NCBI RefSeq assembly: GCF_039511225.1
Contig: NZ_CP154261.1
Span: 310,001 to 374,000 of the forward strand
DNA from: Sphingobacterium multivorum
GTDB taxonomy: Bacteria; Bacteroidota; Bacteroidia; Sphingobacteriales; Sphingobacteriaceae
Length of the DNA stretch: 64,000 nt
Direction: 5' to 3'
The notes beneath the pieces are model-generated. The model saw only the letters and a list, made by a program, of their open reading frames with translations. It did not search any database and was not told the origin of the DNA. Within the stretch, counting starts at the first letter, position 1. Each line of letters opens with the position of its first letter. The translations under genes and the position numbers were made by a program. Positions 40,267-50,700 of the stretch are shown here, piece after piece.

Positions 40267-40971
40267 ATGGAAGAAGTATTTAAAGTAAAAGGAAAATTGA
40301 ATAGATTTTATGTGATTATCTGTGCTGTTGTCATGGTATTGACAGCATCGAGCTGCTTTGATTTTGTTGAGCAGATCGATTTAAAATCAGACGGTTCTGG
40401 ACATATTGCCGCCACATTAAATTTGAGTAAAAGTAAAACCAAGGTGTCTTCTTTAATGAAAATGAAAAGTATTAAAGGAATCCGTATACCTTCTCAAGCG
40501 GACATGGAGAAAGAGATTCGATCTGCTGTTCAGCTACTCAAACAAACTAAAGGAATTTCTAATGTACAGTACAGCACAGATTTTTCCAATTATATCGTTA
40601 ATATCTCCTGTGATTTCAGCCAGATAGAATCCTTGAACGCCTTTTCGGATATATTGGCAAATCGGTTTAAAACGAAGATATCGAATTCAAACCGCTATTA
40701 TTATAATGCACAAAGCCATGTATTTGAACGCAAATTTGTGGCTTCTGCTGACTGGAAAGCAAAATTTAATCAACTGGGAAGCGATAATACAACTCAGTTT
40801 GCGGACGCATTCTATACGCAGATTGTACGTTTTGAAAAACCGGTTGTATCTCAGGCAAACAGTCTTGCAAAGGTTGCCGGAAATAAGAAAGGGGTCTTGC
40901 TAAAACTACCATTTATGGATTTGGTCTATGGTAAATCGAGCTTGGCAAATAAAATCACATTAACAAAATAA
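40267..40971 (+). CDS. Lipoprotein of unknown function
   Basis: 234 residues with a hydrophobic helix ending in a lipobox (LTASSC, Cys30). The mature start 'FDFVEQIDLKSDGSGHIAATLNL' recalls the beta-strand pattern 'DGSG' seen at the start of LppM-like bacterial lipoproteins, but I cannot assign a family. It is probably periplasmic or surface exposed with mixed alpha/beta content. It is followed 90 bp later by another exported protein of unknown function, and the pair may be cotranscribed. Confidence 0.75.
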   Translation: MEEVFKVKGKLNRFYVIICAVVMVLTASSCFDFVEQIDLKSDGSGHIAATLNLSKSKTKVSSLMKMKSIKGIRIPSQADMEKEIRSAVQLLKQTKGISNVQYSTDFSNYIVNISCDFSQIESLNAFSDILANRFKTKISNSNRYYYNAQSHVFERKFVASADWKAKFNQLGSDNTTQFADAFYTQIVRFEKPVVSQANSLAKVAGNKKGVLLKLPFMDLVYGKSSLANKITLTK

Positions 40972-41061
40972 CCTATAACATTGGTGAAACCGGGACTTCA
41001 TTTAGTTGCTGAAAGCGCTTCTATAGAGCAGGTTCGGTATAGCTGAAAAATTATTTATACG

Positions 41062-43032
41062 ATGAAATCAAAATTTATACTGCTAGGTTTAGCCTGTTTG
41101 TCTTTTGGGACAACTGTAAAGGCGCAGGACTTGATCAAACAAATCCCCGAGGATGCAGAAATGATTGCAGCTTTCCATATGAAAGATATTGTGCAGAAAG
41201 CAAATGCTAATAAACTGAACGAGTTACTTCAGAAGACTGGTTTTTTTGAGAAATCGGGAATTTCAGCGAACAATGATATTAAAAATTTGGGGGTAGACCT
41301 ATCCCAGACAGCCTATTTTTATACCAGAAAAACCGATAGTATCAGTTTTACGGAATTTATGTTTTCCTTGAACAACAAGGGGCAATTTGAGAAACTGCTT
41401 CATGAGGCGGGTGAACCCAAGGCATTTGCAAATGGCTATACGAGCATAGGCCTCAAGTCGGGGAGTATGTTGGTATATAACGATCGAATCGCTCGATTTG
41501 TTTCGGCGACGACAAATACCACCTTTTTGGACAATGATTCAATAGCTAGTCGTTATGGAATCAAAAAGGTGGACTACGTCGCGCGTCCAGCTGATGACGA
41601 AGATGCTTGGGCAGATACAACTGTAGCCGCAATGGATTCTGCTGCGGTAGTCTGGGATGCAGATGAAAATCTAGCGGTGCCGGTATCTCCACCGGTTGCT
41701 ATAGCTGCGGAGCCTGATACGATAGTAGGTGCTACGGAAGTACTGCCTCCTGTTGCTGATATTGCGATGGATGAAGCGGCAGAAATACATGATCCTAGTT
41801 ATTATGATTCACTTTATACGGCCTATGAAGATCAAAATCGGAAAAACGATTCGATTCGTAACGGCTTACGCGATAAATGGTTATTGAACGAAGTTACCCG
41901 TTTGGTTTCAGGGAGTCATAAGTCTTTGTCAATTGCAGATCAGGAGAAGGTTTTAAAGAACCTCGGGCTTATTCGATTGTATGTTCCTCGTGTAGAGGAT
42001 TTGTACCGTGGTCTTTTGCCTTATACGACCTCTCTTCCTTACTATTATATGGGAATCAAACTGGATAAGTTCAAGACGGGATATCAAGACGGTCTATTGG
42101 ATTTAGTGCAAGAGGGCAATGTGCTGAAATTAAAGGGATCTGTGGGTTTAGATAGGGACCTTGCTGAGATGACCAAGAGAATGTATGCGCGAAAACCCAA
42201 TTCGAAGTTCAGTAAATATTTAACGGATAAAACCTTAGGTTTTTTTAATGTGAACATTAATTCGGAGGCGTATCTAAAAGAGATGCCTGCTTATATGGCA
42301 AAATATTATAGCGGTCTATTGGGACCTCAACAGGACGTTGTGGAATGGGGATTGATGGCTCTCGAAATAGCGCTAGATGAAAAGGCCATTGCCGAGGTGA
42401 TGCCAGGAGACCACTTGGTCGTCGTAAATGGTCTTCGGAAGTTCAAAAAAGACTATATTGATTACACCTATGACGATGATTATAATGCAACCGAAGTGAA
42501 AAAGACGAAGGAAGAAACGCTTCCAGTGTTTATTTGGATGTTCACATCGAAGGATCAACGGTTGATAAAAAAAGGCTTAGAAATGGCTGTTTCAAAGCAA
42601 GTCGGACAGGTTCATGACGGTATTTATGCGTTTTCAAAACAAAAAGCCAAGGATTTTCCAATATATGTTCTTTTAAAAGAAGACCTGGTCATGGTTAGTA
42701 ATGATTCGCTGTCTTTGAACGATATCCGTCAGAACAGGATGAATGCGCCCCTAAATAAAGATTTTGCAAAGCTAATGAAGCAAAATAAGATGTCTGCAGC
42801 CATTGATCTGCAAAAGCTACCGGGTATGTTAAAGGAAATGGGCGTAACACCGGGAAGACAATGGGAAGCAACGGTGGCGCAGCTCAATCAATATGGCAGT
42901 ACAGCGATTACTTCCAAGGGTGTAGTAGGCAACCGTGCTGAGGTTGAAATGTCGACACGACTGCCGCAGACGAGCGAGGGTGCGATCAGTTACTTACTGG
43001 ATCAAATTATGGCGGAATTAAATAAAAAGTAA
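41062..43032 (+). CDS. Exported protein, DUF4836-like
   Basis: 656 residues with a signal peptide (cleavage near 'VKAQ-DLI'). The mature start 'IPEDAEMIAAFHMKDIVQKA' and the general plan (two related alpha/beta halves around a variable linker) fit the DUF4836 family as I recall it; function unknown. Residues about 170-250 are a low-complexity acidic/Ala/Pro linker ('DDEDAWADTTVAAMDSAAV'). No catalytic motif is visible. Its upstream neighbour is a lipoprotein, so an envelope role is likely. Confidence 0.7.
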   Translation: MKSKFILLGLACLSFGTTVKAQDLIKQIPEDAEMIAAFHMKDIVQKANANKLNELLQKTGFFEKSGISANNDIKNLGVDLSQTAYFYTRKTDSISFTEFMFSLNNKGQFEKLLHEAGEPKAFANGYTSIGLKSGSMLVYNDRIARFVSATTNTTFLDNDSIASRYGIKKVDYVARPADDEDAWADTTVAAMDSAAVVWDADENLAVPVSPPVAIAAEPDTIVGATEVLPPVADIAMDEAAEIHDPSYYDSLYTAYEDQNRKNDSIRNGLRDKWLLNEVTRLVSGSHKSLSIADQEKVLKNLGLIRLYVPRVEDLYRGLLPYTTSLPYYYMGIKLDKFKTGYQDGLLDLVQEGNVLKLKGSVGLDRDLAEMTKRMYARKPNSKFSKYLTDKTLGFFNVNINSEAYLKEMPAYMAKYYSGLLGPQQDVVEWGLMALEIALDEKAIAEVMPGDHLVVVNGLRKFKKDYIDYTYDDDYNATEVKKTKEETLPVFIWMFTSKDQRLIKKGLEMAVSKQVGQVHDGIYAFSKQKAKDFPIYVLLKEDLVMVSNDSLSLNDIRQNRMNAPLNKDFAKLMKQNKMSAAIDLQKLPGMLKEMGVTPGRQWEATVAQLNQYGSTAITSKGVVGNRAEVEMSTRLPQTSEGAISYLLDQIMAELNKK

Positions 43033-43147
43033 CTAAAGAGGGCTCAAAAACAATTTTGTTGCACTATTGTTTCGGTTTCTTTTGTAATATTATGGTTATA
43101 TTTTCATAATGTTAAAATAATATTAATGTCGTTTAACTTGTTTATGG

Positions 43148-43155
43148 TACTTTTG
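43148..43155 (+). promoter_or_regulatory. Candidate -7 element for the PHP phosphatase gene
   Basis: TACTTTTG matches TAnnTTTG, 52 bp before the start codon. The -33 TTG is not clear at the ideal spacing. Confidence 0.4.
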
Positions 43156-43207
43156 ACATTTAATTCACTGCATAAATAGACAAACTAAACGATTTATACA
43201 TCACAAT

Positions 43208-44008
43208 ATGGGGATATTTTCAAAACTGTTTGGAAACAAAACTCAGGATTCAAAAGTAAAGGTTGTCGGTAAACTGGCTTTCTTGGAAGTGGATATGCAT
43301 AACCATATCCTTCCTGGAATTGATGATGGAAGTCAATCTATCGAACAATCCTTGACATTGTTGAAAGGACTTGGACGAATGGGCTTCGAGAAATTTATCT
43401 GTACACCGCATATTATGGATGGCGTGCATCCAAATTCGATTCGTACGATTGAAGCTGCTAGGGACAAGCTATTAGCTGGTCTAAAAGGTCTTCCAAATAT
43501 ACCCGAGATTCATGCCGCTGCTGAGCATATGATTGATGACGGAATTGCAAACCTCATTGGGGCGAATGAGCTATGTGTTATGCCAGGAGGTTATGTGCTT
43601 ATTGAGATGTCTTATTTGCAGGAGTCCAAGGCACTATTTCAAACCATATTGGACATACAAAAGCTCGGTTATCAGCCTGTCTTGGCACATCCGGAACGTT
43701 ATAACTATTATCATTATAACTTTAACATGTATAAACAGATCAAAGATGCCGGTTGTATGTTACAGCTGAACTTGTTATCGATCAGTCGGTATTATGGTGT
43801 TGAGGTAAAGTCTGCAGCTTTGACAATGATTAAGTCTGGAATGTATGATTTTGTAGGGACAGACGTGCACCACGAGCGGCATTTAGCTGCGCTGGAGGAT
43901 GTGGTGGCTAAATATCCTGTGCGTGATTTACTCAAAACATGCACTATATTGAATCCGACATTGCAGGATCATTTAGGAAATAATAAGAATGTGATTGCTA
44001 CAGGCTAA
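43208..44008 (+). CDS. CpsB/YwqE-type tyrosine-protein phosphatase (PHP fold)
   Basis: 266 residues, no signal peptide. The metal site is built from 'DMHNHILPGIDDG' (His31, His33), 'CTPHIMDG', 'EIHAAAEHM', 'LAHPERY' and 'GTDVHHERH', as in manganese-dependent CpsB/YwqE phosphatases of the PHP superfamily. These dephosphorylate tyrosine kinases that control capsule or exopolysaccharide export. No polysaccharide cluster is visible next to it, so it may act in trans. It is a single-gene unit with its own terminator. Confidence 0.9.
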   Translation: MGIFSKLFGNKTQDSKVKVVGKLAFLEVDMHNHILPGIDDGSQSIEQSLTLLKGLGRMGFEKFICTPHIMDGVHPNSIRTIEAARDKLLAGLKGLPNIPEIHAAAEHMIDDGIANLIGANELCVMPGGYVLIEMSYLQESKALFQTILDIQKLGYQPVLAHPERYNYYHYNFNMYKQIKDAGCMLQLNLLSISRYYGVEVKSAALTMIKSGMYDFVGTDVHHERHLAALEDVVAKYPVRDLLKTCTILNPTLQDHLGNNKNVIATG

Positions 44009-44029
44009 CATTAAAACTATTCATTATAG

Positions 44030-44064
44030 AAAGAGATACCCTTTTAGGTATCTCTTTTTTTGTG
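44030..44064 (+). terminator. Terminator after the PHP phosphatase gene
   Basis: Stem AAAGAGATACC/GGTATCTCTTT with a 6-nt loop, followed by a T-run to about 44061. Confidence 0.9.
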
Positions 44065-44255
44065 ACAGTTGTTCTGTATCGTAACAGACATCACCCACTT
44101 TTAATCCGATTAGCCTGAACCGCCGTGAGGTTGTATTTTAAAATTTTACAAGGAATGCCTGAGTGCTTGTTTGTTGTTTGTGGCCACCCTGATTGATATA
44201 GATTATTTTCGCCTGCGTTTGTGTTTTGCCCGTATGGATATTTCGAAAATTTGGC

Positions 44256-44263
44256 TACTTTTG
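44256..44263 (+). promoter_or_regulatory. Candidate -7 element for the DUF3843-like gene
   Basis: TACTTTTG matches TAnnTTTG and lies 18 bp before the ATG at 44282, giving a very short leader. This supports 44282 rather than the earlier in-frame start at 44171. The -33 element is weak. Confidence 0.4.
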
Positions 44264-44281
44264 GTTTTAGCATTTTTTCAC

Positions 44282-45865
44282 ATGAGAGGAAACAGAATTT
44301 TTATTCAAGACTGGATAGCACACCATACTTACCAAAAAACAAACGAGATAGATAGTTACTACTTACGTGTCGCAAATGAAATCAATGATAGTTTATCGAC
44401 ACTATGGTTTGAGGAGCAAGAAACCAATGAACTCATTCATACCGATGCTTTAAAGACATTAAGTATCTATTTAACATGTTACTTAGAAGACGTCATTGCG
44501 AAAACAGGGATTTTTGCTGCTTTTAGAACGATCCATACAGAACTATACAATCAACTTTTACCTTTTCATGCGGATAATGACCTAACAGATTATTATGCTG
44601 AGGATATTAATAGCGAAGATGTTGCTGTATTGACCTGGTTGTTTTTCAGTGAACGTAATCCACATTTATTTATCGATCCTCGTGGGCGTTTGATCCAGTT
44701 GGTGACTGATCTAGCTTATGCGATTCTGGAAGAACATTATGAAGTTGCTCCTGAAAACGAAAAGTTAAAGCTAGAATATGTTTTGGATGAAGGAGCCAAC
44801 TATTTCGAAGTCCGCAATTTTATTGAAAAGCTTGTCGCTACAAATTACCTGACAGCAGGTGAATATAATACCAATCTCAATCATCTGATGCAGGTTGCGG
44901 AAATAGGGCGATATCAACACGATCAGAATCAGTTACAACAGATGATCTATCGGGTTAGAGATAACCATTTCAATAATTATAGACTGCATCTATATGCATT
45001 GAAGGCATCTGAATTTGTCGCTGCGGTGATCGGGAAAGAGCACCGTCTGCATGATATTGTCAAGACATTAGGTAATCGTATGAATAGCTTTTTCGAATTC
45101 GTTAAAACGGATGAGCTTTATGTGCATGTAAAACATATTGGTACAAAGACTGCATTTAAAATCTTCAAGGACTCTATACAGCAATTTGTTGAACCGACAG
45201 AAACCTTATCTTTTTATATGGAAATTGTGCCTTGGAAAGATGCATGGAACCTGTCGGGAATCATGACCGTTGTCAATGCCGAGGAAATAAATTTTGATTT
45301 ACCTGAGCAGTATGAGATGACTTATCGCATTGAAGCCTTGAATGGTAAGGATAAGAGCTTGAAGAAAACGGAAAAGCAGCTGAAAGATATGGGTAAATTG
45401 TTCCAGTCGGAGCATAAGGCGGCCGTTGCGTTTATGGAAGGAAAGGAAGTGAAGGAATTTGCAACGGATTTCTTTAAGAAATATCAGCAAAAATATCCGA
45501 GTAAAGAAGAGTCTCCACTTCCGGAATCAAATTTGGATCTTACGGAAGATGCCCAAGTTACGGTATTCTTTAATCCAAAAACGGGTTTGGAAGTTTTTGG
45601 TGGTATAGCGGAATTTTTTCCATTAAAGAATAACAAGTTTGTGGAGAAAGATGATCAAAGTGAGGTGCCTTATGCGCGGTATTTTTTGAATCTTTTGGTT
45701 GAAGATTTTTTTCCAAGCGAATTGCCGAAGTACTATGTTAACCTATTTAAGGCGGAGGTAGATAAACAGTTCTTCTTTCCGTTGAATGATGCTGTACTTG
45801 ATTTTTTTCTCCGTTTTTACAAACGAGGAACTTACTTCTTGGGGCCATTTCCGTTGTTAAAATAA
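44282..45865 (+). CDS. DUF3843-like protein of unknown function
   Basis: 527 residues from the ATG at 44282. An upstream start at 44171 is open but would add 37 residues that read through the putative promoter. The N-terminus 'RIFIQDWIAHHTYQKTNEIDSYYLRVANEIN' is what I associate with DUF3843, a family restricted to Bacteroidota. It is soluble, without signal peptide or membrane helices, rich in helices and acidic residues. No catalytic motif is seen. It stands alone between two terminators. Confidence 0.7.
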   Translation: MRGNRIFIQDWIAHHTYQKTNEIDSYYLRVANEINDSLSTLWFEEQETNELIHTDALKTLSIYLTCYLEDVIAKTGIFAAFRTIHTELYNQLLPFHADNDLTDYYAEDINSEDVAVLTWLFFSERNPHLFIDPRGRLIQLVTDLAYAILEEHYEVAPENEKLKLEYVLDEGANYFEVRNFIEKLVATNYLTAGEYNTNLNHLMQVAEIGRYQHDQNQLQQMIYRVRDNHFNNYRLHLYALKASEFVAAVIGKEHRLHDIVKTLGNRMNSFFEFVKTDELYVHVKHIGTKTAFKIFKDSIQQFVEPTETLSFYMEIVPWKDAWNLSGIMTVVNAEEINFDLPEQYEMTYRIEALNGKDKSLKKTEKQLKDMGKLFQSEHKAAVAFMEGKEVKEFATDFFKKYQQKYPSKEESPLPESNLDLTEDAQVTVFFNPKTGLEVFGGIAEFFPLKNNKFVEKDDQSEVPYARYFLNLLVEDFFPSELPKYYVNLFKAEVDKQFFFPLNDAVLDFFLRFYKRGTYFLGPFPLLK

Positions 45866-45890
45866 ATGGCTTAATTTCTTAAGAGATACA

Positions 45891-45926
45891 AAAAAGTCCC
45901 ATTGCTTCTATGTGATGGGACTTTTT
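45891..45926 (+). terminator. Terminator after the DUF3843-like gene
   Basis: Stem AAAAAGTCCCAT/ATGGGACTTTTT with a 12-nt loop and T-run. Confidence 0.9.
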
Positions 45927-46157
45927 ATGCAATACGACAGCTATGGTGTCGCTGTTTTTGGAGTACTTCTAGATTTAAGAGTGGTTTTTTGTCGCCTGTA
46001 TTTCTCATGCGAGAGCGTTAATTTTATATATATTAATTATAATTAAATGGTTAAGCATTGTGTTGGTAGCAGGTTTGCCTTTAGATCCTGCGTATTTCAT
46101 TGGAATATTTCAAAAAATTCTAACTAAACTTGTAGGATCAATTATATCTGATGAGGA

Positions 46158-46712
46158 ATGCCTATTGAAAACAACAATGCCCTGGACTTTAAAACCTTCT
46201 TCTTGTCGTATAAGGATAAAGTGTATAAATATGCTTATTTGCATCTGAAAGAAGAGGCGGCGGCGGCAGATTTGGTCCAGGAAACATTCTCGCGAATTTG
46301 GAAAAAATGGACGGAATTAGATGGAAGTAAAAACCCGCAATCTTACCTTTATACGATTGCGCGAAACCTTGTGTTTGACGAATTACGGAAACAAAAGGTC
46401 AGATTCCAATTTCAGGTTGGGGATATTAACCAGGCTAATTTAATAGACAATTCGAATGAGGAAGCTATTCGGTTTAAAGATCTGGAGCGCGTTTACCGTG
46501 AGGCCATTTCAAAACTCCCAAAAGCGCGCCTTGAAATTTTTCTTTTGAGTAAGGAGGAGTTTTTAGACAATCGGGAAATAGCAGATAGACTTGGTATTTC
46601 GGTTAATACTGTCCGTGATCAATTGGTTAAGGGAAATAAGTTTGTCCGGCAATATATTCTTGATCATTTTGAGATTTCAATAGCCCTATTGATTTTTCTA
46701 AAAATATTTTAG
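46158..46712 (+). CDS. ECF RNA polymerase sigma factor
   Basis: 184 residues. Region 2 'FLSYKDKVYKYAYLHLKEEAAAADLVQETFSRIWKKW' with 'NPQSYLYTIARNLVFDELRK', and region 4 'LPKARLEIFLLSKEEFLDNREIADRLGISVNTVRDQLVKG'. The final residues 'ISIALLIFLKIF' are strongly hydrophobic, a common tail in Bacteroidota FecI-like factors. It heads a second ECF/FecR/SusC/SusD set. Start at ATG 46158 gives the usual spacing before region 2. Confidence 0.92.
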   Translation: MPIENNNALDFKTFFLSYKDKVYKYAYLHLKEEAAAADLVQETFSRIWKKWTELDGSKNPQSYLYTIARNLVFDELRKQKVRFQFQVGDINQANLIDNSNEEAIRFKDLERVYREAISKLPKARLEIFLLSKEEFLDNREIADRLGISVNTVRDQLVKGNKFVRQYILDHFEISIALLIFLKIF

Positions 46713-46768
46713 ACATGTATCGTCTTCGTGTCCTTTAGATACGTATATGTATTTAAAGACCGACATAG

Positions 46769-47725
46769 ATGATGAATTCCAAAATAGCTGCTTTATATAA
46801 AAAATTCCTTAAGGGAGAACTTGGTCCCGAGGAAAACGCCATATTTCTTGATTTACTGACTTCTTGCGACAAGGATGAGCTTCCAAATGTGGAGGAAGTC
46901 GTTGCGTTGGATGAGCGTGATTGTGAACTGAACAAAACAACTTCTGAAGATATCTTCTTTACGATTACAGGTACGCCATTGACGACGCGTGTAGTACCTA
47001 TTTGGAAAAGACGTTGGTCTGTCATTTCCGCCGCTGCCAGTTTACTGTTGATCGGTCTTGCTTTCTTATTTCAATTTAAGTTTGGGGAGCAGCATAAGAA
47101 CGCAGCCTACGCAACTGTCCATTATTCTAATCCGACAAAATTTGTGAAGAGGCTGGTACTGCCAGATGGTACACATGTTTCTCTGCGACAGGGAGCACAG
47201 ATTGAATTGTTGTCAGATTTTGATACAGACAGTTTACGTCGGATCAAACTTTCAGGCGAAGCCTTTTTTGAAGTCGCCAAAAATCCTGAGCAACCTTTTG
47301 TGATAGCCAGTTCGGGCGACTTTGATGTTCGTGTGCTGGGCACAGCCTTTAACTTAAACTGTTCGCAGGGGCACAGTCGTTTGGTATTAAATCATGGCCG
47401 CGTATGTGTATCTCGCGGGAAGGAATATTCCATTGTGAAACCTGGGCAGCAAGTTGCCTATGATGAGCGACAAAAGCAATTTGATGTATCCAAAGCAGAT
47501 ACGACCAGCGCAACAAATTGGAAGAGTGATCTTTTATCGTTTAATCAAGTTCCTCTTACCCAGATCGTCGCCGATCTCAATAACCTTTATCCGGATAGTA
47601 ACCTCGAATTGATAGACTCTTTCCGGACGGAAAGTTATACAGGTTATCTACCAGCAAGTGATCTAGAAAAATCACTTACGATGCTTAATACCGCATTTAA
47701 TCAAATAATTATCCATAAAAAGTAA
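46769..47725 (+). CDS. FecR-family anti-sigma factor
   Basis: 318 residues: cytoplasmic N-terminal part, a transmembrane helix (about 88-107, 'VISAAASLLLIGLAFLFQF'), a FecR domain ('LVLPDGTHVSLRQGAQIELL', 'ALNLNC'-like strand at 'GTAFNLNCSQGHS') and the C-terminal DUF4974-type domain ('LTQIVADLNNLYPDSNLELI'). It is shorter than the FecR encoded at 18633. Cognate sigma at 46158, and cognate SusC 3 bp downstream, implying translational coupling. Confidence 0.92.
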   Translation: MMNSKIAALYKKFLKGELGPEENAIFLDLLTSCDKDELPNVEEVVALDERDCELNKTTSEDIFFTITGTPLTTRVVPIWKRRWSVISAAASLLLIGLAFLFQFKFGEQHKNAAYATVHYSNPTKFVKRLVLPDGTHVSLRQGAQIELLSDFDTDSLRRIKLSGEAFFEVAKNPEQPFVIASSGDFDVRVLGTAFNLNCSQGHSRLVLNHGRVCVSRGKEYSIVKPGQQVAYDERQKQFDVSKADTTSATNWKSDLLSFNQVPLTQIVADLNNLYPDSNLELIDSFRTESYTGYLPASDLEKSLTMLNTAFNQIIIHKK

Positions 47726-47728
47726 TTT

Positions 47729-50700
47729 ATGAAAAGAACCAATTACTATTTAAAACTTATGGGAAGTGCTTTGCTCTTTCAGTCGCTTGCACTTCAGACC
47801 ATGGCATCACAATTTTCGACCAGTGAAGGAATTGGGAAAATCCTCACACGAATGGAACAAAAATTTAATGTCAAATTTGGCTATGACGCTTCGATATCAA
47901 ATCAAAAAGTCAATGACTTAGCTGATTTGAGTACATTGAAAAAGGAGCAGATTGTTCAATTTATTCAGACCATTTCGGACGGAAATCTGGAGGTCAAGAA
48001 AATTGATGAGAAGCTGTATGTGGTCTCGAAGAGAACCAATAATGACGTTAGAAGTAAGAATGATAAGCCGATTTCCGCTGTTTCCAACGAGATTAGGGGT
48101 AAGGTTGTCGATCAGGAAACAGGTCAGCCTATCGCTGGTGTCACAGTGCGTGTGAAAGGGACTGCTGTTGCTGTTACTACGGATGGTAGTGGTGTTTTCA
48201 AATTGCCAAATACTGCTGACGATGCAATCCTTCAGATTTCCTATATAGGGTATGAAAGTATTGAAATTTTGGCGGCACAAGCAGGGACTATTAAACTAGC
48301 CAAATCCTCCGAAGCATTGGAAGAGGTTGTTGTGACAGCGTTGGGTATAAAAAGAGAGCAAAGGGCTTTGGGCTATTCAACTCAAAGTGTGAAGGGAGAA
48401 GATTTGACGCGTGTTAAAGGAGTAGATGTCGGGACGACTTTGACCGGACGTATTTCCGGTGTACGCGTTATGAATAGTACAGAATTTAACAAAACACCAC
48501 AAATCGAAGTACGTGGACTGACACCTATTTTGGTCATTGATGGCGTGGCTTACGAAAATATGGACCTAAGGGATGTCCCTGTTGACAATATCCAGGATAT
48601 GACCGTTTTGAAAGGAGCTACCGCTACCGCCCTTTATGGAAGTAAGGGACAAGGAGGAGCCATCATGATCACGACCAAAAAAGGTTTAGCAGAGAAAGGA
48701 ACAGAGATTACGGTGAATACCAATAATATGTTCTTTTCAGGCTATCTTGCGTTGCCTGAGGTGCAGCATAGCTATTCTTCGGGAGAGTCCGGAAAATTTA
48801 ACAATGATGATTATGTCTGGGGGGATAAATTGGATATTGGCCGAACTGCCGAACAATGGAATCCAATTAGCAAACAGTATGAAGTAAGTGAGCTTACGTC
48901 AAGGGGTAAGGACAATTTTAAAAACTTTTTGGAACCAGGGTTTATCACCAATAATACTGTCAGCTTTACTAATCAAGGGGACCATGGAAGCATACGAACA
49001 TCCATTAATCATATTTATAATAAAGGACAGTATCCCAATCAAAAGTTGAACCTGACAAATATTTCGGTGACAGGAACAACAAAGATCAGTGAGAAATTTG
49101 ACTTAGAAACTAGGCTTGGGTATAACCGAAGTTCTTCCTCTAATAATTTTGGTTCCGGCTATAATGATCAAGGATACATCTATAATATCTTAGTGTGGAC
49201 CGGCCCCGAATATAATTTGAAAGATTACAAAGACTATTGGCTAGTGAAAGACCAGTCTCAAAACTGGATGTATAAAGGGTGGTATGATAATCCGTACTTG
49301 ATCGCGCACGAAAAAACTACTCCCGAATTGATCAATAAGGTGAATGCCGCTGTTACCTTGAATTATAAGGTTAACGATTGGGCGAAATTCATGGTGCGAT
49401 CGGGTTATGATTATTATGGCAAGTCAAGAACACAGCAAAATCCGATCGGAATATATGGAACACGGGGCGGATTTGAAGATTTCGGTGGTTTTGATAGTAA
49501 AGGGAAGTATATGAAAGCCGATTATGATGGCTTTGCGACTACGAACGATGCGATTTTTACTGCCAAGAAAAATTTTGGCGACTGGGGAGTTGATGGATTA
49601 TTAGGGGGGTCTATTTTCTATAGCAAGGATAATAATTTGATCGCGAATACAGTTAACGGTTTGTCAATTCCAGGATTTTATTCATTACGGAATTCAATCG
49701 ATCCTGCAAAGGCGGTAGAATCCCGTATTAAAGAAATGCGGAATGGGCTTTATGGACGTCTTTCTTTGTCTTGGCGAAATGCGATCTTTTTGGAAGCTAC
49801 TGGACGTAATGATTGGGTCTCAACGTTAACAAAGGATCATCGTTCTTATTTTTATCCTTCAGTTTCGGGAAGTGTTGTTGTTACGGACCTGCTTCCATCA
49901 AAACCTCTTTGGTTGGATATGTTCAAGGTAAGGGGATCTTGGGCGATTACAAAATCCGTACTGAATCCATATGAGATAAATTCAACTTTTTCGGTAACAA
50001 GCAATGTTTGGAATGGCCTACCAACAGCCTCTTATCCAAATATTATCAAAGACTACTCGATTTCACCTACGCAACGCGATTTGACCGAGTTCGGGTTTGA
50101 CTTCGCGGTATTGAATAATCGGTTGTACGGTAATTATACCCGCTATTATCGTTTATTGCACAATCAGATCGTCAAAGCTAAGATTTCAAAAACTACAGGA
50201 TTTGAGGAGCGTTTGATCAATACGAAAGAGGAAGAGATGACTAAAGGGCATGAAATCACCTTGGGTGGTACACCGATTAAGCGTGAAAATTTCCAGTGGG
50301 ATATCACGATGAATCTCTCTCAAAACATGCGTTATTTTCATAAACTAGATCCTCAGTATTCAAAAGATGCTCTATATGTTAAGGAAGGGTTGCGGGCTGA
50401 TTATATCGAATATAAGGACTGGGAGCGTTCTCCGGACGGACAAATGATATTAAATAGTTCTGGGATGCCAATTTCAGCTCAGTATGCGAATCAATTAATA
50501 GGATATACTGCACCAAAATGGTTTTGGGGTTTTTCAAATCAGTTTCGTTATAGAGACTTCTCATTTGGTTTTAGTTTAGATGGACGGATCAAAGGGATGT
50601 CTTATTCAACAATGAATGGTCGTTTGTGGCAGACAGGTTCACATCCTGATTCAGATACACCATACCGTTATGAGGAAGTGGTTAATGGCAATAAAACCTT

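Noticed and set aside
44171..44281. N-terminal extension of the DUF3843-like protein
   Set aside because: It would read through a good -7 element, and the family-like N-terminus begins at the later Met.
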